Assembly: GCA_000787465.1 (NCBI GenBank)
Contig: JSYX01000113.1
Span: 1 to 55,079 of the forward strand
DNA: 55,079 nt
From: Thermomucor indicae-seudaticae
Lineage: Eukaryota > Mucoromycota > Mucoromycetes > Mucorales > Lichtheimiaceae
Reading direction: 5' to 3'
Position 1 is the first letter of the stretch; each line of letters begins with the position of its first letter. Shown here one piece after another: positions 45,626 to 55,079 of this stretch. The notes beneath the pieces were generated by a model. It saw only the letters and a list, made by a program, of their open reading frames with translations. It did no database searches and was not told the DNA's origin. Made by a program: the position numbers and the translations under genes.

Positions 45626-45709
45626 TGACGTTACGCTTTCTACCACTGAAAATACTGTACATTATGATAGAGATTGTCCAAAGAAATTACAAGAGGCATA
45701 TATACGTAA

Positions 45710-48700
45710 TCATTTGTGCTGCTCCACCTTTTGTATCAAATCGACTATCTGGTTGCGATACATTTCCTTAACGTCAGCAATATCAGCTTTTAATTCTTCG
45801 ACTTGCTCCGTCCGCTCTCCTAAAAGTTCGAGGGAGGCTTGATATCTGCAGAGGACAATTTACAGAATGAGTATCCAATAGCCAAAGAGAACTAATGCTC
45901 ATACCTTTCTTCTAGCTCGCGGAATTTAGTTTCCAGTTCTATTGCCCTCTTGGCTTCTTTGCGTCTATAATAGCAGTTAGTTGGCAGACCGCATTTTATG
46001 TTAACTGTACCATAACATACAGTCTTTCCATTTCAATATTCATACGATATATCTCCTCTGACAGCTCATCTAAATTGCTGGATAAGTATATGCATTACAC
46101 TTGTATATTATCTAGTTATCAAAAAGTACCTCTTGATTGAGTAGTGCTCTGCAGCTGTGTCTGATAAAAACGAAGTTGATTTTCCAGCTGGCGCACATAT
46201 GTCTGAAGCCGATCTGGAGTTATGCTTGAGTGTCGAGAGCTATGGGCCGTTAGATCCACGTAGCTGCGACTTGCGGATTCGCTTGAACCGGGACTGTCAA
46301 CCTTCACCCATAAAGCTACAACGTCAGAGCATCCTTCATGTGCTTCTTAGATTTCGACAGTACCTTTTCTTCGGGTAACCTTGGGCTCTGCTTTGCTTCG
46401 GGATTGTCGTTTGATAAACTGGTGGATATGGGTGTTGCTGCTCCATTCGGAGAGGGTATAGCTTGCTGAGACTTATGCTTGATTTCCCACTGCCGTTTTT
46501 CTTCTAGTAAACGCTCCTTCATGAGCTTTTGGTACCTTAATTTTATCGTTTCCTCCAGGGTTGCTTCATTCGCTTTGCATTCTGTCAACTCATTCTGCAA
46601 GCGTTGTACTCGATCTGAAAGTTCCGACATAGTAGACTGGTTTGTCTCTAGGTGTGAACGTAACTGCAGAGTTTCTCGCTTTTCTCTTGACAGTGCTGCA
46701 TTTGCTTCTTCAAGACGTTCAAGCTAACAATGAAGTTTGTATTGGTTACAATGAAATAATACCATATAGAACTTACTGCGCTGGTAAGTTCACTGCTAGT
46801 ATCGTAAGCCTTTTTCTTTGCTTCATCGCGTTCTATCTCTGCCGTCTTCAGCCGAAAGATAATGCTATTAATCCAAAGGGGTCTATTAGCCTGCCAGAAA
46901 TTGGTATACAATCAGGCGTACTTTTGCTCCTTCTGATCTCTGGTTTTCATCGCAATCGAATGCTGAGTCTGCAGTTCTTCGATTTGTCGTAGCAAAGGCG
47001 CCGTGGCCTCTTCAATTTTACTGAACACATCGTCCTTTGACGACTCGAGTCCCTGTAAGCGCTTCCTGAGCTCCTTGAGATTACAGGATATGTTAGTACC
47101 GATGTATGTTCTGTCGCTTTTTGCACATACTGTGATTTCTTGCCGAAGATCATCCTCGTTCTTTCCTGCTTGCATTTGCGATGCCTGCAACGTTTCCTGC
47201 AGTTCCCGAATCTGTGATGCAGAAAAGCCTACTTTAGCCATTGATAACAGCAATTACTGGAGTACTGAAACAGAGGGGCTTGCCTCGTCTCGAAGTCTAG
47301 TCTCGAGGACACTCGCAGCTTCTTTTGCTTTAGCTAGCTCTTCGCGCAGTTTACTGTTTAGCGTTTTCTAACCATTGAATGTTAAGGACAGTGAGTCTCC
47401 AGGGATGCACGGGACGCACCTCATTTTCGAGTAACGCGAGGTTGTCTTTTTGTGATTCTATCCGCGCCTTTTCCCGTTCCTTCTCCAGATTATTTAACGC
47501 TTCTTTGACAGAAGCCTGCGTAGGAGCGAGCATGTTAGACCATCCAGTTATACGTGACGACTACAAGTTCGTTTACTTCAGCTTTATCCCGCCGCTCTTT
47601 TAATGCAATGATGTCGGTTTCCAGTTTATTGATATGCTTTGTCTGCTTTTCTGTCATGTCGGATAGTACTTTGACAGACTCTGTGATAGGCATGTGGCCA
47701 TAAGTTATTTTTCGTGCTTACTTTGGCGAGCTTTCATACAAACCTTTAAGGCGCTTCTCTGATTCTGAAACCCGAATGAGTTTGGCGTTAGCTTCGACCA
47801 GTTCCGACGAGGACTTCTCGATCTTTTTCTGGAGCTCTGCAATAGTGCGTTCCAGATCCTGCTTCTCGCTCCGTAACTTTTTGATGATTGTTGTCTGTTT
47901 AAGTTCCGTCTTGGACAGTTTCTCTCCTATTAAACGCATCAAGACCATGTGCTTGAACCCAACCAGGTATCTGCTTCACCTTCTTCCATGAGCCCTTGAA
48001 TCTGTTCTACCTTAGCAGACAGCTGTTGTTTTAAGTCTTCTACTATATTTTCTAGCTTTCTAATTTGCTTCTGATCAGAAGTGGGTAATTGCAAGTTTGC
48101 GTTTTCTTTGGACACATCAATTTGCTTCTGCAACTCGAAGAGCTTATCTTGAGCATCCTTATACGCAGCTGACTCCTTGTCCAATCTCTCTTGTAATGCA
48201 TGAATCTGGTCGTGTAGTTCAGCAATTGTTTGCATAGCCTGAAGAAGCTGAGCTTCCCTTTGCTCCAATATTGAGTTCCCATCACTCGGCAAAGACTTTT
48301 CCAGTGCAGGAACTATCAAAGCGCCCCCAACTGGTTTCTGCTGCTCGCTATCCGTTGTTTCACTAATCTGTTCTTTTTTATCAAGTCCGTCCTGGTGATC
48401 ACTATCGACAAGTTTGCGTATCTTTTCCAGTTGAGAGTTTGCTTCATCCTTCTGCAGTCCTGAGCCGCCATCTGTGGTACCGCTTTGTGATGTAACAATT
48501 TCAAGCTCGCTTGCTTCCTCGGCTTTATCTTTATCGACCGGAGGCACAACGTCTTTGACGTCCGCAACATCATATTTGGCATCGCTCGTTTCACTCGATG
48601 CCAATGTCTCTTTCTTGCTGGAATGATCCTCTTGTTTACTGGTACTGGTCTCAGTGTTCGGTAGGATTTTTAAGCCGTTATCACTGACGTTATCTGGAGA

Positions 48701-49217
48701 CGATTTCTGCTGGTTACTGACTGCTATAGCGGTTTGCGAAGAAGCGAGTGAAGGAGATGCATCACGTTTTCGGTTTTTATCTGCCATGACAGCTGCTAAG
48801 CGAGCTGATAGATCGGTTGCACTGGAGGATCTCCTCTCAGATAAACTCTGGTCGCGCATGGCTTTCGCCTCTGCCTCTCTCTTTGTCGTCTGAAAAGATG
48901 CCGATTTTTGTTCGCGTTTGGGTCTTTGAATGGTTGTTACCATACCGCTGATTGGATCCATGTATGTTTCCGTTTCTGTTTCAATCGCCTGTCCTAGCGG
49001 GCAAATGTTTTATGGAATTCTGCATTATGTTACAGGCATTTGGAGCGATACCTTGTGCAGAAGTTGTCTGGGACCGTTCGCCTGTATTTTGCATCGATGC
49101 CGTGCTACTGGCATTTTGCTCAAGTAGAGAATCAAATGTTGTCTCCACGTTGGAAATGGCTTGTTTCAGAAAACCACCCCAACGGGCAGGCTCGCTTGAT
49201 CCGAAGAATCCACTCAT
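45710..49217 (-). CDS. TMF1/Sgm1-type Golgi coiled-coil protein
   Basis: Fourteen exons (49217-49052, 48993-47980, 47926-47744, 47680-47577, 47515-47420, 47367-47284, 47211-47131, 47073-46922, 46882-46777, 46723-46364, 46301-46130, 46069-46021, 45964-45905, 45845-45710) keep phase and give about 920 aa. The N-terminus MSGFFGSSEPARWGGFLKQA resembles TMF/Sgm1. A Ser/Lys-rich region precedes long coiled coils. LMEEGEKLSKTELKQTTIIK (spanning intron 2) is the TMF DNA-binding-like domain. EEATAPLLRQIEELQ and the C-terminal RYQASLELLGERTEQVEELK to MYRNQIVDLI form the TMF TATA-binding-like domain that binds Rab6/Ypt6. It would tether vesicles at the Golgi. Intron 6 may use a GC donor (GCAAGC). The 39-nt intron at 46883 is unusually short; an acceptor 15 nt further is an alternative. 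Confidence 0.85.
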
Positions 49218-49689
49218 CTGTCAAGCAAAGGGGCGGGTGGAAAAAAGTGTAAAATATGAGAATGAGTGTGTAACGGAGTTCTCGGCATCATTCACTTACC
49301 ACCGGATCCCCTAAGCCGAAACTGAGAAGTGAAAGGCTGCTGGCCCGTTACTGGCAGCAGACTGCGTTTGCTATCTCAGTAAGCGGTAGGACCTCTTGAA
49401 CTAGGTTGTCAGTGGCCAGCGTTGGTGCCCGTCGCCGGTCGAGTTCACCCCAGTCTTGTATGGGCATGTTTATTCGCTCTGAAGCCGGCTGGCCACGACG
49501 GGAGATCGGGGCGCCGATGGTTTTGGTTGTCCCGCACGGCTCTGAGTATATGTATCATATTCAACATAGACAACGTATCACGGTTCCAGTAACCCGGTCG
49601 TCGAACGTCACGGTCTACTAAGCATTCACCGTTTGTTCTATGGAGTAACGCATGCACGATCTTGCTCTCGTCACGCCATGGTCTTGGAT
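49218..49689. other. Intergenic, no supported gene
   Basis: Upstream region of the TMF1-like gene. Open frames on both strands have no recognisable domain; part may be the 3' continuation of the LINE relic. A short inverted repeat (GCTGC...GCAGC) lies near 49338. Confidence 0.35.
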
Positions 49690-50022
49690 TTCGTCGTCCT
49701 GCAACGTATGTAACTTGGTTATGAGACGTGGATCAAAAACTACTCCTGCGGAATTCTGAGTAAAAAACAGGGATACCGTCTCTCTGGAATAGTTTACAGA
49801 ACTTTTTACCTTTTACTGGCCCACGATACCTTTGGTGTATCGCATTCCAATCACCCATGACGAGGGTCGCGCTGTCCTCGAATACCCTCTTGAATCCCTG
49901 GATGAAGCGATCTTCGGAGCGCCGCATATTGATTTTGGTCATGAATTTCCGCTCGCGAACAATGGGCTCTCCATAAAAATTGGACAGTGCTTCCTTTGGC
50001 CTGCATGTCCTGATTAAAAGGC
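49690..50022 (-). mobile_element. Non-LTR retrotransposon endonuclease relic (EEP domain)
   Basis: A minus-strand frame reads PKEALSNFYGEPIVRERKF, RSEDRFIQGFKRVFEDSA, then TLVMGDWNAIHQRYRGPVKG, where MGDWNA matches the MGDFNA motif of LINE-type endonucleases. It stops at SEFRRSSF; in the next frame VFDPRLITKLHTLQDDEIQD followed by HG resembles the end of such domains (I-SDH motif as IQDH). The frameshift and the absence of a reverse transcriptase show a dead fragment. Confidence 0.5.
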
Positions 50023-50398
50023 TGCTATCTTTATTTGTCTATTACGTAGCATGATGATTACATTTTAACCACAGAAGTCTTCTCATACATTCTTTCCTTT
50101 AAAATGTTAGCCACTATAGCAAAGAAGGTCCAGAATCCTCTCCGGTTGGTTTATCTTATCTCGTGTAACTTTCAACATAAAGTGGAGCCTTCATATGGCT
50201 TTATTGGTGAAAACTCATAAATCATCCTCAGCGGCAAACAGTTAGAGCCAATCTCATAAATTCGTAGCCAGCAAAGCCTATTAGCTTTTTAGGGGGGGGA
50301 AAACTCGAGGGCTTAAATCTAGTACGTAACCTTTCAATATCGACAACGCAACATAGCAATAGGTCACTCGGATCCGTGGGAACTGCTGACTAAATCAG
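50023..50398. other. Intergenic, upstream of the fluoride exporter gene
   Basis: 376 bp with no recognised feature apart from promoter space. Confidence 0.4.
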
Positions 50399-51777
50399 AT
50401 GGACACCCAGCACGCTGGCTGCAATCTGGAGCCAGTTGCCCTCAGAGATGGAACAGATCTTGATGGGCCCCGTCTTACTCTGGCTGAAGGCCAAGAAGGC
50501 AGAGCCAGCGATGAGGAACGTCAGCAAACATTAGCTGAGATACCCAATCTCGGTCAACCAGAAACGACCGAAGTCGAAAAGCCAGAGGAACCAGAAGCTC
50601 GCAGCATTCAACACGTAGATGAGAACAAGTTTGTCATTGTCAGTATTATCATACCCATGGCCATTCTTGGCACCTTGATACGGATAGGTGTTCAACAATT
50701 GCAGACTTATGACGGGGCACCGGTGTTTGGCCTTGTTTACGCTCAATGGATCGGATGTTTCATCATGGGCATTGTCGTCCAGGCTAAAGCAGAGCTTATT
50801 CGCTGGTAGGAAGAAAGGATCGAAAATTGACATCAACTGGCTAAAAGAGTAATCACAAAGTCAAAAGTTATCTGCCGCTTCAGATTGGCTTGTCCACTGG
50901 CCTTTGTGGTTCGATAACAACATTCTCGTCATGGCAAAGAGACGTTTTTATGGCTTTCGCCAATTACGACGGCTCACCGCATGATCGTGGCTACAACGCG
51001 CTAGCTGGACTTTCGCAAATTCTAGTCACGCTAGCCATGTCTCTTAATGGCTTGGTTTTCGGACATCATGTGGGTCGATGGCTATTGGCTTTTTACCGAT
51101 TCACTTGCAACCCAAAACCGAAGAAGTACCCGATCTCAGTGGAAATTGTGCCGAGAGGATATAATATCAGCTCCTTAAGCTTACCAGACTGGGCTTTGGT
51201 GGCATTTGCTTGGTCGAGCTGGGTCGGTGTGGTTATTGCGGCCATTTTGACAAAGCGTCAGCAGGAACTAGCGCTTGCTTGTGTGTGGGCTCCCGTTGGT
51301 GCACTCAGTCGTTGGCAGCTCTCGACATTTAACGTTCGGAGGAAGAACCAAGGCTTCATGTGGGGCACTTTTGCGGCAAACATGTTAGGAACTCTTATAT
51401 TGGCTATATTAACATTGCTTGAGTCCGGCGTTACTATGACATATGTTTCGTGTAATGTAATTCTTGGACTCGCTGATGGTCTCTGTGGTAGGTATTCGTT
51501 ATCATGCAACCAACAATCTGGCTTGTAGTCACTAATTCCGAAAAACAAATATAGGCTGCCTTACGACAATATCGACATTTGTGGTAAGTTAGCAGTGCGC
51601 TATCAAATTTAATTATTTTTGTCTGAAATATGTGCTTCGCTCTAGGTCGAACTTAGCAGTCTTCCTCTACGTCGATCATACATCTATGGAACTGTCTCTG
51701 TCATACTAGGCCAATGTTTTATGTTCGTCATTCTGGGTACCTACATTTGGTCCCAAGGTATTAATAGAACATGTTAA
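50399..51777 (+). CDS. FEX1: Fluoride export protein FEX (two CrcB domains)
   Basis: Four exons (50399-50805, 50868-51487, 51555-51583, 51646-51777) give 395 aa. After an acidic cytosolic N-terminus, the first CrcB/Fluc domain begins FVIVSIIIPMAILGTLIRIG and includes YLPLQIGLSTGLCGSITTFS (spanning intron 1); the second begins GALSRWQLSTFNVRR and has WGTFAANMLGTLILAIL and GCLTTISTFVVEL. Eukaryotic FEX is an inverted fused dimer forming a plasma-membrane F- channel. The pore Asn is present in domain 2 (ANMLG), but the matching spot in domain 1 reads AQWIGCFIMG, i.e. Gln for Asn. The acceptor at 50867 was chosen because it restores the block before IGLSTG. Confidence 0.92.
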
Positions 51778-51795
51778 TTTATTACCCATTTTCTT

Positions 51796-52050
51796 TTACT
51801 GGTCGTATCTTTCGACGAGCGCTGTCTGGTTCTCTCTCCTGCTTATTTCTTTGAATTCTAGTTTTCGGCCAAGTCCCTGAGTATCCTTACGCTTGTGGAT
51901 GCTAAGTGACCAATCAGGCGGAAAGCTTTGGCGACGTTGCCTTGCTTTGGAAACACAAGCGACTATTTCACTAGGAACCATGTGTAGCAATAGATCACGA
52001 GACTTTCTGCAGATACCGCATAGGACAGCGCGCTGACGTGCGAACGACAT
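51796..52050 (-). other. Doubtful small ORF, 84 codons
   Basis: A complete ATG-to-stop frame (MSFARQRAVLCGICRKSRD...) convergent with the FEX gene. It has a CxxC and a later His and Cys, vaguely like a LINE C-terminal zinc knuckle, but spacing does not fit well. It is not recognised and could be chance. Confidence 0.2.
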
Positions 52051-53122
52051 CTTGGTCGACGGACTACGATTTTCTCTGAGTAGCGTTGGACTCCAATAAG
52101 GCGACAGGACGAAATGCGGCTCGGCGCTGTTAACCTGTCAAATAGCTGTGCAAAAAGCGCATTTAAAATAACCTACAGTTTTGACGACTTTCACTTTCAA
52201 ATCTTAATGTATCACGCATCCTTTTTTCCAAGCACGTAGGTCCATTCAACAGCTGAGATAAATAGTCGAGCCGGGGCAGCGGGGTGGTTCTCTTCTATTG
52301 ATCACGGCTAACAGGCCATGCATGTCAATGGTACTGATTGTGCTTGGACCGCCGTTTATTATGCACCGAAAGTCACCCATCTTGCGAACAGTTGTTGATG
52401 TTCATTTCACGTGTTCTTCCCGCTGCTACGCAAGTTACACTTTGCTCATATCCGTGATAATGCTCAATGAGTTTATTCAGAGCCTTTTATAAGAAAGAAA
52501 CAGATCTTGTGAGTTGACCAGAGTGTTTCCTTACGAGAAACCCTATTGTTGTACCCACAATTTTTATGCTGTTTTACACTTAAATTTTGACCTTCAAGCC
52601 TATGATACTGAAAAGTGACGAGTGCTGTTATTCGATTGGGACGGCTCGGCTCGGCTCGGCTTTGGGCGGCTTATGAGTTCCATTATTGCTCGAGTTTTGA
52701 ATCGTGAGCGCCTTTTTCTGATGCAGGACATTTCATTCCCACAACGCGTAATGGGATGGCCTTCGAAAGTACCAAGCAAAGGGTGCTATCAGACTCATGG
52801 ATCGCGCATGAGGAGAAAATAAAAGATAGATTATGAGTGCCAGTGTTCATTATCAATTAATAAGAGGCAATAAATGGTGACGTCCCAGGCGTAGAGATCC
52901 TCAGACGGCTCGAACGGGTTGAGTACGGGTCGGTTTCACTCTGGACGCAACCCACATTTAATGGGTCGGATCTGCCCTTTAACTCGAGACCCAATAAGGA
53001 ACACTAATAGCGACTTCCTAAAATTGAACGACGTCTTGTAAATCGTTTTAATGATTTCAGGGCGCATAGTAGCATGTTGCCCGAGGGCACTGACCGGTTG
53101 GACAAGAGGAAAGGAAAGTATT
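52051..53122. other. Gene-poor region
   Basis: No supported gene. A short GGCTC tandem (GGCTCGGCTCGGCTCGGC, 52642-52659) is present. The sequence is AT-rich with many stops in all frames. Confidence 0.4.
52642..52659 (+). repeat. Short tandem repeat of CGGCT units
   Basis: Three to four consecutive CGGCT/GGCTC units followed by a degenerate one. A small simple repeat with no known role. Confidence 0.6.
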
Positions 53123-53428
53123 TATAGCATGGTGCCCGTGGTGCGCAGCAGAAGCCAGATCTTTTGAAGTGGGGATTTGGCACAAAATAAGGGGTTCCAA
53201 AATTACTGCCAAAAAAAATTTCTAAAACTGGAAACTTGACGGATTCCGTAAATTACACCATGCGAAAAAAAAATGCTGAAAATGTACTAGGAATATTGGG
53301 AAAAAATGGAATACTATGAAAATATGAGTTTTTTGAGCGAAGTCATGTTTTCATCATATGTTTTTTTTCAGGTTTCTCTATATTCCTCAATAAAATGTGG
53401 TACAAGTGCATTTGTGCACCATGCTATA
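53123..53428. mobile_element. MITE-like element with 13-bp terminal inverted repeats
   Basis: TATAGCATGGTGC (53123-53135) and its exact complement GCACCATGCTATA (53416-53428) bound a 306-bp AT-rich, non-coding segment. If the outermost TA is a target duplication, the inverted repeat is TAGCATGGTGC and the element resembles a Tc1/mariner-type MITE. The insertion class is inferred. Confidence 0.6.
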
Positions 53429-53564
53429 TTTGTCGCATATTTTCCCATATTTTCCAGGTCTTTTCCCACTGTGTTACGGTGAGCGTACTTTGTCAGCGAA
53501 ATTGCATTCGCCTATTCACATTCCCATAAATAGATTACAGAAAAATCAAACTAGATGTTTGCAT

Positions 53565-53600
53565 TACAGTGATAGCCCGCCTATTGCAATAAGTCAGGAA
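53565..53600 (+). mobile_element. Possible DNA-transposon end (TA + CAGTG...)
   Basis: TACAGTGATAGCCCGCCTAT begins right after TA. CAGTG next to a TA target is common at pogo/Tc1-type ends. No matching opposite end was found nearby, so this is tentative. Confidence 0.25.
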
Positions 53601-53863
53601 CTTGCGAAAATAACCGAGGCCATTGCAAAATCCAGTACTCTTCCATAATCCGCAATCCTATCAGGTTCACGTCACAATAGCCAAACTAAAGAAATGTTAA
53701 ATCTGGACCCACGGATTCTTAGTAACGTTTTTTTCACTAGTCTAAAAACAGATTTCGATTTTTGATAAATTGAAGGATAGTCTATTACCCAAAAATCGGC
53801 AAAACACATCGGAGTCCGCAGGAACCGATCAGAAGATTGTACAACTTTTTTCAAATTTTCATA

Positions 53864-54084
53864 ATTTCGGCTTTAAAAAGAACTGATGAAGATGGGTCTC
53901 TATTGTATTTAGATGTATATTCGAAGGACATAAGTTGGCGAAGCTTGTCCTGAATATGCGTTTTTAAAGGATTTTGTTTGACTGGTATCAAGCGTTCTTC
54001 CGATTTTGAATGGATATCTTGATTCATAGAGCTTATTAGACGCTATTTTTTTGTGTTTTGGTCTTCGTTTTTTAAAGCCGAAAT
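53864..54084. repeat. Inverted repeat pair, 16 bp, bounding 221 bp
   Basis: ATTTCGGCTTTAAAAA (53864-53879) is repeated as its exact complement TTTTTAAAGCCGAAAT (54069-54084). The interior is AT-rich and non-coding, so it is a second MITE-like candidate. No clear target duplication is seen. Confidence 0.55.
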
Positions 54085-54465
54085 AAAGGAGGGACTTGTG
54101 TAAGTAAAGACAACAAGACGATCTTTGCATAGCAGGACAGACTTTTTAGACATTTCCTTACAATATACAAATTGCTAATATAGAGTTGCGAACATATTGT
54201 TACAAAAATGGTTAACGATGTCTGATAAGGGTTTGTTTCTAACGGAAAATGTCTCCTGGGCACCTTTTCCCGCCTCGGTCTATTCCTTATTGCTCGAATC
54301 AAAATCAACTTTCTATAACAGCTGGGTGAAACTGCAACACGAATTGAAACATATACTACCCCACGTTATCGTGATTCAGGAATGTTGCAACAAGTCTCTT
54401 TAATTCTAGCTGTTGCGCAGTCTGCATATCACTACAATGATCCCTCAATTTTTTCCGCCCTCACA

Positions 54466-54517
54466 TTTTCCCTGTGGTTCAGAGGTTAATGCGCAGCGGA
54501 AAATCGAGGGCCCACTG
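54466..54517 (-). mobile_element. Possible pogo-like transposon terminal repeat (single end)
   Basis: Read on the minus strand it starts CAGTGGGCCCTCGATTTTCC directly next to TA (54518-54519). A CAGTGG-CCCTCG-TT-TCC consensus is typical of pogo-superfamily ends. The partner end and transposase are not in the window. Confidence 0.35.
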
Positions 54518-54519
54518 TA

Positions 54520-55079
54520 TAACATGTAGAAGATCACAAAGAATTTACTCGGCACTTGACGATGACACGGGATCAAACTTTCCCAAATTAAATAAGCCAG
54601 GTCCATAGATAAACGGACTTCTTCCATCTTCCAACTGCGCGATCATATTTTGATATTCGTGGATGTTCAACAGTAAGAAAAACAAAGGGAAAACAACCAA
54701 GTCTGTGAGAATGGTGTTTACTTCTGAAAAGAATCAGATACTCTATCTCACTGTTACTACGAAACTATTTATATGAGCTGTATGTCTGAGATGGTGAAAA
54801 ACTTTACACCAATACCAGCTTGATGCTGAGTGTCGGGTGTTGTATGTATCTATTAATCTGAGACATCGAGAGTCTAGCCCGCCTCTCGGGTATTCTTTTA
54901 TGTGTATGATTAATTTCGTTACTAGCAACCGTCATTGTTTGGTTTACCACACATATAAGCTTAAATAAGACTCGCCGGGCAGCTGTGCTCGTTGGAAGGT
55001 AGAATAACATTACAAAGCGAACCTTTCGGGACGTGTTCCAGATGAAACAAGAAAGTAGTGTCGTATTCTGACTGATCAA
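54520..55079. other. AT-rich, no supported gene
   Basis: Right edge of the window. A minus-strand frame runs off the end from 54804 but has no recognisable domain. Confidence 0.35.

Noticed and set aside
46642..46992. Plus-strand frames with hydrophobic stretches opposite the TMF1-like gene
   Set aside because: Complement of coiled-coil codons (Lys/Glu) gives Phe/Leu/Ser; no start context or conservation.
54460..54500. tRNA-like string GTGGTTCAGAGGTTAATGCGC
   Set aside because: No cloverleaf, no matching B-box (GGTTCRANTCC) at the right distance; better explained as part of a transposon-end-like sequence.
1..55079. CRISPR arrays, rRNA operon, tRNA genes
   Set aside because: No regularly spaced repeats, rRNA segments or A/B-box pairs were noticed on either strand by eye.

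Overview
This window is nuclear DNA from a filamentous fungus, most likely an early-diverging lineage (Mucoromycota / Mucorales-like). Genes are split by many short introns (about 40-90 nt, mostly GTAAGT/GTATGT...YAG) and use standard CTG=Leu decoding. Several genes fit that placement: an HPS1-type BLOC-3 subunit (not found in yeasts), a Chs7 chitin synthase chaperone, an SPX-RING ligase, an EGCrP-type GH5 glycosidase and a Fanzor remnant. The lineage is inferred from gene content only; no marker phylogeny was possible.

Layout. Bases 1-390 carry the 3' end of a broken Fanzor (TnpB-like) gene. Next come xylose reductase (-), an Opy2-like membrane anchor (+), an SPX-RING E3 ligase (+), ribosomal protein uL5/L11 (+), APC11 (-), a steryl/ceramide glucosidase (+) and an HPS1-like gene (+), with a decayed tandem copy of HPS1 just downstream. 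Two low-complexity hypothetical genes (-) follow. Then come ATP10 copy A (+), NBS1 (-) and XAP5/FAM50 (+) sharing a 122-bp divergent promoter, a hypothetical gene (+), pescadillo (-), uS8 (+), a DMT transporter (-), a SAM methyltransferase (+), CHS7 (-), a universal stress protein (+), an APSES/ankyrin cell-cycle factor (+), L-2-hydroxyglutarate dehydrogenase (-), a disrupted nicotianamine synthase (-), a YANK-type AGC kinase (-), ATP10 copy B (+), a TMF1/Sgm1 golgin (-), a LINE-endonuclease relic (-) and a FEX fluoride exporter (+). The last 3 kb is AT-rich and gene-poor, with inverted-repeat (MITE-like) elements and isolated transposon-end-like sequences.

Most genes are unrelated housekeeping functions rather than one pathway. 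Loose themes are genome maintenance and the cell cycle (NBS1, APC11, APSES factor), ribosome production (uL5, uS8, pescadillo), mitochondrial assembly and metabolism (two ATP10 copies, L2HGDH) and membrane trafficking or the cell wall (HPS1, TMF1, CHS7, Opy2).

The strongest leads are the Fanzor remnant, the ATP10 pair (copy A keeps an intact frame but has non-canonical splice sites where copy B is canonical), the eroding HPS1 duplicate, the broken nicotianamine synthase, an APC11 with Asp at the last RING ligand, and a possible CaaX box on the SPX-RING ligase. Exon borders were derived by eye from splice consensus, phase and family conservation.
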